DNA of 15,790 nt from an uncultured Clostridia bacterium. GTDB taxonomy: Bacteria; Bacillota; Clostridia; Oscillospirales; Oscillospiraceae. The stretch lies in NCBI GenBank assembly GCA_937915065.1, contig CALDMR010000052.1, positions 1 to 15,790 on the forward strand. Reading direction: 5' to 3'. Position numbers and translations under genes: made by a program. The notes beneath the pieces were generated by a model. It searched no databases and was not told the origin of the DNA. It saw only the letters and a program-made list of their open reading frames with translations. Below are positions 1-7,175 of this stretch, in pieces. How positions within the stretch are numbered: position 1 is the stretch's first letter; each line of letters starts with the position of its first letter.

Positions 1-1
1 G

Positions 2-1240
2 ATCGTGGAGGACACGCCCGGCGTAACCCGCGATCGGATTTATGGCGAAACCGATTGGAACGGCCGCAAATTCACGCTGGTGGATACCGGCGGCATTGAG
101 CCGAGAACGGATAACCAGATTTTGGGCTTTATGCGGGAGCAGGCCCAAATCGCCATTGAAAACGCCACGGTGATCATCTTCCTGTGCGATATTAAAACGG
201 GGCTGACCTCCTCGGATCAGGAAGTGGCCAATATGCTGCTGCGTTCAGGAAAGCCCATTGTGCTGGGCGTGAACAAGATGGACAGCACCGGTACGCTCAA
301 TCCCGATATCTACGAATTTTATAACCTGGGGCTGGGGGATCCCATCCCGGTTTCCGCTGTCCATGGCCATGGCACCGGCGACCTGCTGGATGCCTGCGTG
401 CAGTATTTCCCGCCGGAGGATGAGGAAGAAGAGGATAGCGACTATATCAAAGTTGCCCTCATCGGCAAGCCCAATGTGGGTAAATCCTCGCTGGTTAACC
501 GCATTCTGGGCGAGCAGCGCGTGATCGTCAGCAATGTGGCCGGCACGACCCGGGATGCGATCGACTCGAAATTTGAGAATGCCAAGGGCAAGTATATCTT
601 CATTGATACCGCCGGTATGCGCAAAAAGTCCAAGGTGGAGGAAAGCGTTGAGAAATACAGCGTGCTCCGGGCCACCATGGCCATTGAGCGCAGCGATGTG
701 TGCCTGATTATGATCGACGCCCAGGAAGGCGTGACGGAGCAGGATACCAAGGTGGCGGGGCTGGCCCATAACGCGGGTAAAGCCTGCATCATTGTCGTCA
801 ACAAGTGGGATGCTGTGGAGAAAGATGGCAAAACCATGGACGCTTACCGCGAAAAGGTACGCAATGATCTGGCCTACATGACCTATGCGCCCATCCTGTT
901 CATTTCTGCGCTGACAGGTCAGCGGGTGGAGCGGCTCTTTGAACTGATCAACTATGTCAATGATCAATCTGCAGTCCGCATCACCACGGGGATGCTGAAC
1001 AATGTGCTGGCAGATGCGCAGACCCGTGTACAGCCGCCCACGGATAAGGGGCGCCGGCTGAAGATCTATTATATGACCCAGGTGGGTGTCAAACCGCCGC
1101 ACTTCGTATGTTTCTGCAACGACAGCCGCCTGTTCCATTATTCCTATCAGCGCTATCTTGAAAACCAGCTGCGCTCGGTTTTTGGCCTGGAGGGTACGCC
1201 GATCGTGCTGTCTATCCGGGAGAAGGGCGATGAGGGCTGA
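2..1240 (+). CDS. der: Ribosome biogenesis GTPase Der (EngA), 5' end cut by window edge
   Basis: Double-domain GTPase that acts in 50S ribosomal subunit assembly in the cytoplasm. The frame is open from base 2, so the true start and the first P-loop lie before the window; the GTG at base 5 is internal. Residues counted from that GTG: the first G domain shows DTPGVTRDR (3-11), the G3 motif DTGG (27-30), the G4 motif NKMD (90-93) and SAVHG (117-121). An acidic linker (EDEEEEDSD, about 138-146) follows. The second G domain is complete: GKPNVGKSS (154-162), GTTRDAID (180-187), DTAGM (201-205) and NKWD (266-269). A KH-like C-terminal domain follows. About 25-35 residues are missing compared with the family length. 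The stop codon shares one base with the plsY start (TGATG), which indicates translational coupling. Two tandem G domains exclude Era or ObgE. Confidence 0.97.
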   Translation: MVEDTPGVTRDRIYGETDWNGRKFTLVDTGGIEPRTDNQILGFMREQAQIAIENATVIIFLCDIKTGLTSSDQEVANMLLRSGKPIVLGVNKMDSTGTLNPDIYEFYNLGLGDPIPVSAVHGHGTGDLLDACVQYFPPEDEEEEDSDYIKVALIGKPNVGKSSLVNRILGEQRVIVSNVAGTTRDAIDSKFENAKGKYIFIDTAGMRKKSKVEESVEKYSVLRATMAIERSDVCLIMIDAQEGVTEQDTKVAGLAHNAGKACIIVVNKWDAVEKDGKTMDAYREKVRNDLAYMTYAPILFISALTGQRVERLFELINYVNDQSAVRITTGMLNNVLADAQTRVQPPTDKGRRLKIYYMTQVGVKPPHFVCFCNDSRLFHYSYQRYLENQLRSVFGLEGTPIVLSIREKGDEG

Positions 1241-1878
1241 TGGCAGCGGTACTGATTTGTCTGGTGCCGGTGGCTGTGGCGGCTTATCTGCTGGGATGCG
1301 TGAACGGCTCGATCCTGGTATCCAAGTGTTTGTTTCGTGATGATATCCGAACCCATGGCAGCGGCAATGCGGGGCTGACCAATTTTTACCGCACCTTTGG
1401 GATCAAAGGCGTTGTGGGTGTGCTGGCCTGCGACATTTTGAAGGCGGTTTTTGCTGCGGCTCTGGGCGGATTCCTGTTTGGGCATTTCTTGGGCCTGCCG
1501 ATGATCGGCAAACTGGTGGCAACGATTTTTGTGCTGCTGGGGCACATGTATCCCGTTACCTTTGGGTTTCGCGGCGGAAAAGGGGTGCTGTCCGGGGTCT
1601 CAGCCCTGATGGTGATCGATTGGCGTGTGGCGCTGATTGCTCTGGGCGTCTTTTTTGTTGTTGTACTGCTGACCCGGTATGTTTCGCTGGGATCTGTGTG
1701 CGCGGCTCCCACGCTTTTGATTTGCCTGTGGCTGTTTTACCATGATGTGACGATTGAATGTCTGGGAGCGGTGTCAGCGGGCTTGATGGTTTTTGCCCAC
1801 CGGGGGAATATCCGGCGACTGCTGAACGGTACGGAAAGTAAATTTTCTTTACATCGGAAAGGAGAGAGTGGAACATGA
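1240..1878 (+). CDS. plsY: Acyl-phosphate:glycerol-3-phosphate acyltransferase PlsY
   Basis: Membrane enzyme that moves an acyl group from acyl-phosphate to glycerol-3-phosphate, giving lysophosphatidic acid, the first acylation of phospholipid synthesis in most bacteria. The 212-residue length is normal for the family. Visible motifs are HGSGNAGLTNFYR (39-51), GHMYPVTFGFRGGKGV (101-116) and HRGNIRRLLNGTE (187-199), matching the three conserved cytosolic PlsY motifs. About five hydrophobic segments are visible, near residues 3-22, 56-80, 90-106, 118-146 and 152-186. The start overlaps the der stop by one base; GAGGG lies only 3 bases upstream, so translation probably depends on coupling to der. 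Its 3' end overlaps gpsA by four bases (ATGA), and gpsA supplies its glycerol-3-phosphate substrate. Confidence 0.96.
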   Translation: MAAVLICLVPVAVAAYLLGCVNGSILVSKCLFRDDIRTHGSGNAGLTNFYRTFGIKGVVGVLACDILKAVFAAALGGFLFGHFLGLPMIGKLVATIFVLLGHMYPVTFGFRGGKGVLSGVSALMVIDWRVALIALGVFFVVVLLTRYVSLGSVCAAPTLLICLWLFYHDVTIECLGAVSAGLMVFAHRGNIRRLLNGTESKFSLHRKGESGT

Positions 1879-2876
1879 AAATCGCGGTTGTGGGCAGCGG
1901 AGGCTGGGGTACGGCTCTGGCGCTGACGCTGTTGGATAACGGCCATGAGGTAACGCTGTGGTCCTTTTCGGAAGCGGAGGCGGAGCACCTGCGTACAGTG
2001 CGGGAGAATCCGCTGCTCAAGGGTGTGGCTCTGCCGGAGGCGCTGCAGATCACCACGGATCTGTCCTGCCTGGCGGACAAAGAGCTGGCGGTGTTTGCCA
2101 CGCCTTCCTTTGCGGTGCGCCAAACGGCAAAGGCCGCTGCGCCCCATTTGAAAGACGGGACGCTGATTGTCTCTGTGTCCAAGGGCATCGAGAAACATAC
2201 TTCGCTGCGCCTGTCCCAGGTGATCGATGAGGAAACGGGCGGGCGCTGCCGGGTGGTGGCTCTGTCCGGCCCTTCCCACGCCGAAGAGGTGGGGCGCAAA
2301 GTGCCCACGGGCTGCGTGGCGGCGTCCCCTGACCGGGCGGCGGCGGAGTTGGTGCAGGATGTGTTTATGAATCCCTATTTCCGCATCTATTCCAGCCCGG
2401 ATATCGTGGGTGTGGAGCTGGCGGCGGCGCTGAAGAATGTGATCGCGCTGTGCTATGGCGTTTGTGATGGCCTTGGCTACGGTGACAATACCCGAGCCCT
2501 GCTGATGACCCGGGGGCTGACGGAAACGGCCCGCCTGGGCGTGGCTATGGGCGGCCAGAAAGAAACCTTTGCGGGGTTGGCCGGTGTGGGTGATTTGATC
2601 GTTACCTGCACTTCCATGCATTCGCGCAATCACCGGGCCGGCATTCTGATCGGTCAGGGTATGCCGGTGGAGAAAGCGCTGCAGGAGATCGGCGCTGTGG
2701 TGGAAGGGTACTATGCCACAGACACGGTAAAGACATTGGCGGAAAAGTATGGTATCGAAATGCCGATTTCCGAAGGCGCCTGGCAGGTGCTTTATAATGG
2801 AAAAGAAGCCCGGGAGGTTCTGTCTGAACTGATGACCCGGGATAAAAAACATGAAATTGAGGATGCCCATTGGTAA
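1875..2876 (+). CDS. gpsA: NAD(P)H-dependent glycerol-3-phosphate dehydrogenase GpsA
   Basis: Cytosolic enzyme that reduces dihydroxyacetone phosphate to sn-glycerol-3-phosphate for phospholipid synthesis. The 333-residue protein begins with the dinucleotide-binding loop GSGGWGTALA (7-16). It has FATPS (74-78), SKGIE (102-106), ALSGPSHAEEV (129-139), the catalytic-lysine segment AAALKNVIAL (183-192, Lys187) and GLAGVGDLIVTCTS (234-247), all typical of GpsA. The ATG lies inside the plsY stop (ATGA overlap), and AAAGGAGAG about 9 bases upstream is a good ribosome-binding site. It is the last gene of der-plsY-gpsA and is followed by a strong hairpin terminator. In many Clostridia the next gene is spoIVA; here a sugar locus follows. 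Confidence 0.97.
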   Translation: MKIAVVGSGGWGTALALTLLDNGHEVTLWSFSEAEAEHLRTVRENPLLKGVALPEALQITTDLSCLADKELAVFATPSFAVRQTAKAAAPHLKDGTLIVSVSKGIEKHTSLRLSQVIDEETGGRCRVVALSGPSHAEEVGRKVPTGCVAASPDRAAAELVQDVFMNPYFRIYSSPDIVGVELAAALKNVIALCYGVCDGLGYGDNTRALLMTRGLTETARLGVAMGGQKETFAGLAGVGDLIVTCTSMHSRNHRAGILIGQGMPVEKALQEIGAVVEGYYATDTVKTLAEKYGIEMPISEGAWQVLYNGKEAREVLSELMTRDKKHEIEDAHW

Positions 2877-2892
2877 GAGGGGCGTTCAAAAG

Positions 2893-2937
2893 AAAAGCAC
2901 CGCGCATTGCAGGAAAATGCAATGCGCGGTGCTTTTT
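2893..2937. terminator. Bidirectional intrinsic terminator between gpsA and the SorC-type regulator
   Basis: A perfect 19-bp stem (2893-2911 with 2918-2936) and 6-base loop GGAAAA. The stem is flanked by A's on the left and T's on the right, so it can end transcription on both strands. It serves the plus-strand gpsA operon and the convergent regulator gene, whose stop codon (2936-2938) overlaps the edge of the stem. Confidence 0.93.
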
Positions 2938-3880
2938 ACAGTCCCAGCAGGGCGAGGGCTGTTTCTTCATTGGTGAACAGGGCGTTGACCAGATGCAGCT
3001 TCAGGGCTGCGTCGATGGTGCGGACTTTTTGCAGGCCTGCGGCGATTCCGATGCTGGCCCGGGCGTTGGCGCTGGCCTTGAAAATATCGGCTTTGATCAA
3101 CTGCTGCGTGGCGGGAATGTCGATGGGCTGGCCGTCTGCGCTCAGATATTGCAGCGCCACGTCGCCAATGGCGTTTTGGCTGCGCAGGGCCTGGATTTCA
3201 TCCGGGCCGAATACGCCGTATTGGGGCGATACAGAGTCGGCAAAGGCGCCGATGCCCAACAGCAGGATATCTGCGTGTTCAGCGCGGTGCAGGACGGTGC
3301 GGGTGGCTTCGTTGGCGGTGAGCAGGTCGTATTCCTCGCGGGAGGCGCACAGGGCCGGCGTGTGAAGGACACAGGCTTCGCCGCCCAGAATCTCTGACAG
3401 TCTCAGGGCGCTGAAATTGGGGAAGTGACTGATGGTGTTGCCAAAACTGCCGGCCAGGGGCACAATGCGAACATTCGGGAAGGAGCGGGGTTCCACACGG
3501 CTGATCAGGCGGGAAACGCTGGTGCCCCAGCCAACGCCGACGGTATCTTCCGGCTGGAGCAGGGAAAGGAAATACTCGGCGGCATCCTGGGCGGAACGGC
3601 CCAGATCGGGATCCTGGCCGTGGGCAATGGCGCAGTGCTGCAGGCGGTATTTTTCGCAGAGGGTCTGCTCCAATTCGGTATTCCCGGTATAGGGAGACAG
3701 CACTTCGATGCGCACAATCCCTGCTTCTTCTGCGCGCTTGAGCAGTTTGGAGACCCATGGGCGGGAAATATTCAGCTGCTGGGCGATTTCCTGCTGGGAT
3801 AGTTTTTCCTTATAATACAGGGTGGCGGTCAGCAGCATTTTGGGGAACAGGGGATCCTGGAGGACAGATTCGTTTTCCAT
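2936..3880 (-). CDS. SorC/LsrR (DeoR-like sugar-binding) family transcriptional regulator
   Basis: Likely repressor of the divergent sugar operon. The chosen start is the ATG at 3880: GAGG lies 8 bases before it, and the 314-residue product matches the usual SorC family length. A start at 3961 would add 27 residues but would read through the promoter found here. Residues 27-50 form a helix-turn-helix (LSQQEIAQQLNISRPWVSKL at 27-46). From about residue 65 on, the protein resembles the SorC sugar-phosphate-binding domain, with VGVGWGTSVSRL (114-125) and VPLAGSFGNT (140-149). Members of this family normally bind a phosphorylated sugar that relieves repression, so the effector is probably a product of the neighbouring kinase or epimerase; this is inference. 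Its own promoter (3933-3961) and the repeated element at 3908 and 4054 suggest autoregulation. The specific subfamily cannot be told by eye. Confidence 0.88.
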   Translation of the reverse strand: MENESVLQDPLFPKMLLTATLYYKEKLSQQEIAQQLNISRPWVSKLLKRAEEAGIVRIEVLSPYTGNTELEQTLCEKYRLQHCAIAHGQDPDLGRSAQDAAEYFLSLLQPEDTVGVGWGTSVSRLISRVEPRSFPNVRIVPLAGSFGNTISHFPNFSALRLSEILGGEACVLHTPALCASREEYDLLTANEATRTVLHRAEHADILLLGIGAFADSVSPQYGVFGPDEIQALRSQNAIGDVALQYLSADGQPIDIPATQQLIKADIFKASANARASIGIAAGLQKVRTIDAALKLHLVNALFTNEETALALLGL

Positions 3881-3907
3881 GGCGGAAACCTCAATCCTTT
3901 CTATTAG

Positions 3908-3926
3908 GCACATTTGTAACTTTGTG
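3908..3926. promoter_or_regulatory. Putative operator copy A for the SorC-type regulator
   Basis: GCACATTTGTAACTTTGTG contains the 14-base element GCACATnTGTAACT, also found at 4054-4067. The core is roughly symmetric at its ends (CACA...TGTG). It covers the predicted transcription start of the regulator, a position suited to autorepression. Direct evidence is the repetition and placement; binding is inferred. Confidence 0.6.
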
Positions 3927-3932
3927 ATTGCG

Positions 3933-3961
3933 ATTATAGGATATTTTTTTCGAAAATGCAA
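3933..3961 (-). promoter_or_regulatory. Promoter of the SorC-type regulator gene
   Basis: Reading the minus strand, a -35 TTGCAT (3961-3956), a 17-base spacer and a perfect -10 TATAAT (3938-3933). The start site would lie near 3926, about 45 bases before the ATG at 3880. Operator-like copy A begins at about that start site. Confidence 0.75.
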
Positions 3962-3999
3962 CTATTATTTCCAGAAAACCAACAGATAAAAAGAAAGTG

Positions 4000-4029
4000 T
4001 TGACGGAACTCCTAAAAGTATACTATAAT
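4000..4029 (+). promoter_or_regulatory. Promoter of the five-gene sugar operon
   Basis: A -35 TTGACG (4000-4005), an 18-base spacer and a -10 TATAAT (4024-4029), in an AT-rich intergenic region. Transcription would begin near 4036, giving a leader of about 60 bases that contains operator-like copy B. It lies back to back with the regulator promoter, with about 40 bases between the two -35 boxes. Confidence 0.8.
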
Positions 4030-4041
4030 TAAAACAAAGAG

Positions 4042-4073
4042 ATGTGCTATGAAGCACATATGTAACTAAAGTG
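4042..4073. promoter_or_regulatory. Putative operator copy B with inverted repeat, in the kinase leader
   Basis: A perfect 7-bp inverted repeat (ATGTGCT 4042-4048, AGCACAT 4053-4059, 4-base spacer) overlaps the element GCACATATGTAACT (4054-4067), which matches copy A at 13 of 14 positions in the same orientation. It lies just downstream of the predicted start site at about 4036, where a bound repressor would block the start or elongation. A weak leader hairpin is an alternative reading. Confidence 0.6.
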
Positions 4074-4096
4074 AATGAAGAGGGAGGAGCAGTCAT

Positions 4097-5647
4097 ATGA
4101 AGCAGCTGGATTGCGTATTGGGAATCGACATGGGAACCGGCGGCGCCCGGGTGGGTATTTTTGACCTGCAGGGCAATCCCATTGTATTTTGCGGGGAGGA
4201 TTATCCCCTGTATACCCCGGCCAGCGGCCGGGCAGAGCAGGATCCCGAAGAGTGGTGGGCAGCGATCTGCAAGGCGTCCCGCCGGGCAGTGGCTGAAAGC
4301 GGCATCGACCCCCGCTGCATCAAGGGCATGAGCGTGGACACCACCTGCTGTACTGTTCTTTTGTCCGGGGATGATATGGTGCCCCTGCGTCCGGCGATTT
4401 TGTGGATGGATGTGCGGGCTTCCCAACAGGCCAAACGGATCTATGCCTCCGGCCATGATGCGCTGAAATCCTGCGGTTACGGCATGGTTTCTGCTGAGTG
4501 GCTGCCCTGCAAAGCTTTGTGGCTGAAGGAGAACGAACCGGAGCTGTATCACCGGGCCACCCGGTTTTACGAATGTACGGACTGGCTGATGTACCGCCTG
4601 ACGGGGGAATACACCGCCAGTATCAACTGCGCGGCTGCCCGCTGGTTCTACAACAGCGAAGAGGGCGGATACCCTGTGGATTTTTATGAAAAGATCGGCT
4701 TGGAGGATTTGGCGGAAAAGCTGCCCCAGCGGGTGCTGGCCATGGGCGACTTGGCCGGCGGATTAACAGAACAGGCGGCGGAAGCCCTTGGCCTGGTGGC
4801 CGGAATTCCTGTGGGCGAGGGCGGCGCCGATGCTTTCGTGGGTGTGATTGGCCTGAACGCTGTGCAGCCCGGCAAGCTGACGCTGATCACCGGATCGTCC
4901 CATCTGCACATTGCCCAGGTGAAAGAGCCCATTCACCAAAAGGGGATGTGGGGCTCCTATCCCGACTGTATTGTCAAGGGGCTGCAGATGGTGGAGGGCG
5001 GTCAGACGTCCACGGGCTCCATCATCGAGTGGTTCACCAAGCAGCTCTGCGGCACCGTGAAGGAGCGGGCCAAGGCAGAGGGCTGCAGCGTGTATGATAT
5101 TTTGAACCGGGAGGCAGAGGCGCTGCCCATTGGCGCTGAGGGCCTGGTGGCGCTGGATTTCTTCCAGGGCAACCGCACGCCTCATGTGGATCCCGATGTG
5201 CGCGGCATGTTTTATGGCCTGTCCTTGGGCCACACGCCGGCCCACCTGTACCGGGCCATTATCGAGAGCATCTGCTACGGCACGGAAGCCATTTTGGAAG
5301 TGTTCCGCCAGGCGGGGTTCCGGCCCGACAGTATTGTCATCTCCGGCGGCGCGGTAAAGAGCCGCTTCTGGCTGCAGACCCATGCCGATGTGAGCAACCT
5401 GCCCATTGTGGTGCCGAAGGTGACAGAGGGGCCCTGCCTTGGATCTGCTATTCTGGGCGCCGTGGCCGGCGGGGTGTATCCTGATGTGCAAACGGCGGCG
5501 GACGCCATGACGGCGGTGGATTATACCATTGAGCCGGATCAGACGCGCCACGAAGCGTATCAATTCTATTTTGAAAAATACAAAGAGCTGTACGCGCTGG
5601 CCAAGGACTGGATGCATGCTGTGACCATGCACGAAACCAATCAATAA
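4097..5647 (+). CDS. FGGY-family carbohydrate (ketose/polyol) kinase, substrate unknown
   Basis: ATP-dependent kinase of the sugar-kinase/actin fold that probably phosphorylates a ketose in the cytoplasm as the first step of this operon. At 516 residues it has normal FGGY length. Visible: the N-terminal phosphate loop GIDMGTGGARVGIFD (9-23), VDTTCCTVV-like VDTTCCTVLL (80-89), ILWMDVRA (101-108), GEGGADAFVGVIG (240-252) with Asp245 as likely catalytic base, ITGSSHLH (264-271), ALDFFQGNRTPHVDPDVRG (352-370) and the adenosine-motif region SGGAVKSRFWLQTHADV (416-432). The GNR form of the fifth segment is closer to ribulokinase-like members than to typical xylulokinase, which has GER. Starting at ATG 4097 is supported by AGGGAGGAG about 7 bases upstream. 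First gene of the operon, 18 bases before the epimerase. A pentulose or tetrulose substrate is plausible, but the sequence does not decide it. Confidence 0.9.
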   Translation: MKQLDCVLGIDMGTGGARVGIFDLQGNPIVFCGEDYPLYTPASGRAEQDPEEWWAAICKASRRAVAESGIDPRCIKGMSVDTTCCTVLLSGDDMVPLRPAILWMDVRASQQAKRIYASGHDALKSCGYGMVSAEWLPCKALWLKENEPELYHRATRFYECTDWLMYRLTGEYTASINCAAARWFYNSEEGGYPVDFYEKIGLEDLAEKLPQRVLAMGDLAGGLTEQAAEALGLVAGIPVGEGGADAFVGVIGLNAVQPGKLTLITGSSHLHIAQVKEPIHQKGMWGSYPDCIVKGLQMVEGGQTSTGSIIEWFTKQLCGTVKERAKAEGCSVYDILNREAEALPIGAEGLVALDFFQGNRTPHVDPDVRGMFYGLSLGHTPAHLYRAIIESICYGTEAILEVFRQAGFRPDSIVISGGAVKSRFWLQTHADVSNLPIVVPKVTEGPCLGSAILGAVAGGVYPDVQTAADAMTAVDYTIEPDQTRHEAYQFYFEKYKELYALAKDWMHAVTMHETNQ

Positions 5648-5665
5648 GCGGAAAGAGGGAGCACC

Positions 5666-6313
5666 ATGGCGAAAGTATCAGCTTCGATTCTGGCCTGCGA
5701 TCTGCTGCATGTGGGCGAGCAGGTGCGCGCTGCGGAGCAGGCTGGGGCCGACCTGCTGCACATCGATGTGATGGACGGTGTGTATGTGGAGAATCTTACC
5801 TTTGGCCCCCAGATGGTACGGGATCTCAAAGGGTTCACATCGCTGTCCTTGTCAGTGCATCTGGAACTTCTGCAGCCGGAACGGTATCTTGGCATGTTTG
5901 CCGCCGCCGGTGCAGATCTGCTTACATTTCAGCTGGACGCCTGCAACAATCCGATTCATTTTCTCAAAGAAATCAAAAAGGCGGGAATGAAAGCGGGCCT
6001 TGGGATTGGGCCGGCCTATGGCGTGGAAAATCTGCGGTATCTGCTGCACCATATCGATTGGCTGATCCTGATGAGCGTGGAGCCGGGGTACGGCGGCCAG
6101 ACTTTTGAACCCAGCGTGTATGAAAAACTGCGCCGGGTTCGGGAGATTATGGATGAAACGGGGATTCATGTGCCCATCAGCGTAGATGGCGGCGTGAACG
6201 CGGAAACGGGACAAAAGCTGGTGGCAGAAGGTGCGGATGTGCTGATTGCGGGCAGCTATGTATTTCAGACCGACGATATTGCCGGAAGGATTCAAAGTTT
6301 GAAAAACTTGTGA
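5666..6313 (+). CDS. Ribulose-phosphate 3-epimerase family protein
   Basis: TIM-barrel epimerase expected to invert C3 of a ketose phosphate. Length is 215 residues, as in Rpe and allulose-6-phosphate epimerase. The family metal and acid/base residues are present: His32 and Asp34 in HIDVMDG (32-38), His65 in VHLEL (64-68) and Asp174 in VDGG (173-176). MSVEPGYGGQ (136-145) matches the MSVNPGFGGQ region. Position 67, usually Met (HLM), is Glu here, and the usual NPATP segment reads GPAYG (115-119). Both differences line the active-site side, so the substrate may not be ribulose-5-phosphate. RBS GAGGGAG precedes the ATG. It sits between the kinase and the aldolase, with 18- and 16-base gaps. A dedicated paralog seems likelier than the housekeeping Rpe. 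Confidence 0.88.
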   Translation: MAKVSASILACDLLHVGEQVRAAEQAGADLLHIDVMDGVYVENLTFGPQMVRDLKGFTSLSLSVHLELLQPERYLGMFAAAGADLLTFQLDACNNPIHFLKEIKKAGMKAGLGIGPAYGVENLRYLLHHIDWLILMSVEPGYGGQTFEPSVYEKLRRVREIMDETGIHVPISVDGGVNAETGQKLVAEGADVLIAGSYVFQTDDIAGRIQSLKNL

Positions 6314-6329
6314 GAGAAGAGGGGAAATC

Positions 6330-7172
6330 ATGCTGGTAACATCCAAAGAATTGTTCCAAAAAGCGCGGGCGGGTCATTATGCCATTCCTGCACCGAATTT
6401 TATTGACCTGGATTCCTTGCGTTGGCATGTGGAAGTGGCGGAAGAACTTCATATGCCCGTAATTTTGGCCTTGGCTGAGGCCCACATGGGAGAGAATATT
6501 ACGCTGGAAGATGCGGCCATGGTGGGGCGGAAATATGCCGAGCAGGCGTCTGTGCCTGTGGTGCTCCATCTGGATCATGGCGCTGATCCCGAGGTGATCA
6601 AAAGAGCGGTGGATCTGGGTTTCACTTCGGTGATGATTGACGCATCCATGGAAAGCTTTGAGGAAAATGTGCGCCGCACCCGGGAGATCATCGACTATGC
6701 CCATCCCCATGGGGTGGTGGTAGAAGCGGAGATCGGCCATGTAGGTGTGGGCCACAATGTGGGTGTGTCTGAAGGTGCGGCGGATGATTCCCGCTATACT
6801 GCGGTGGCAGACGCCCAGGCTTTTGCCGAGGCCACAGGGGTGGATTCCCTGGCCATTTCCATCGGAACGGCCCACGGATTGTATCGCGGCATTCCTAAAA
6901 TCAATTTCGAGCGCCTGCAGGAAATTGCCGGGGCCATTGAAACGCCGCTGGTGCTTCACGGCGGATCTTCCTCCGGCGATGAAAACCTGAACCGCTGCGC
7001 CCTGAACGGCATCAGCAAAATCAACATTTATACGGACTTCCTTGTGGCGGCAAAAAATGCTGTCGACCAGGGGCAGCCGGACAATTATCTGGCCCTGAAA
7101 AAGCTGGCCAAGCAGGGAATGCAGCAGTGCCTGAAGCATTATTATTCCGTATTTGCAACAAAGGAGATCTGA
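6330..7172 (+). CDS. Class II (zinc) fructose/tagatose-bisphosphate-type aldolase
   Basis: Zn-dependent aldolase expected to cleave a ketose phosphate to dihydroxyacetone phosphate and an aldehyde. The 280 residues match the short FbaA/GatY/KbaY/IolJ group. Visible: APNFIDLDSL (21-30), LHLDHGAD (79-86) with Asp82 and Zn ligand His83, VEAEIGHVG (131-139), ISIGTAHGLY (176-185) with His182, LVLHGGSSSG (207-216) with His210, and KINIYTD (230-236), which contacts the substrate phosphate in relatives. The GGQED-like loop after the VEAE(L/I)G motif in GatY-type enzymes is replaced by a GHNVGVSEGAAD stretch (141-152), which suggests a different substrate. AGAGGGGA before the ATG is the ribosome-binding site. 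The stop is only 3 bases from yjbQ, so the two are probably co-translated. The exact substrate (bisphosphate or 1-phosphate) is not determined. Confidence 0.9.
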   Translation: MLVTSKELFQKARAGHYAIPAPNFIDLDSLRWHVEVAEELHMPVILALAEAHMGENITLEDAAMVGRKYAEQASVPVVLHLDHGADPEVIKRAVDLGFTSVMIDASMESFEENVRRTREIIDYAHPHGVVVEAEIGHVGVGHNVGVSEGAADDSRYTAVADAQAFAEATGVDSLAISIGTAHGLYRGIPKINFERLQEIAGAIETPLVLHGGSSSGDENLNRCALNGISKINIYTDFLVAAKNAVDQGQPDNYLALKKLAKQGMQQCLKHYYSVFATKEI

Positions 7173-7175
7173 GTT

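Noticed and set aside
3881..3961. Upstream extension of the SorC-type regulator to ATG 3961
   Set aside because: It would translate through the regulator's own -10 box and operator-like copy A. The ATG at 3880 has a GAGG site and gives the normal family length.
4097..5647. Naming the FGGY kinase as xylulokinase (xylB) or ribulokinase (araB)
   Set aside because: No isomerase or sugar-specific neighbour is present. The FQGNRTPHVDPDVRG segment differs from the GER form usual in XylB, and the overall sequence does not fit AraB closely.
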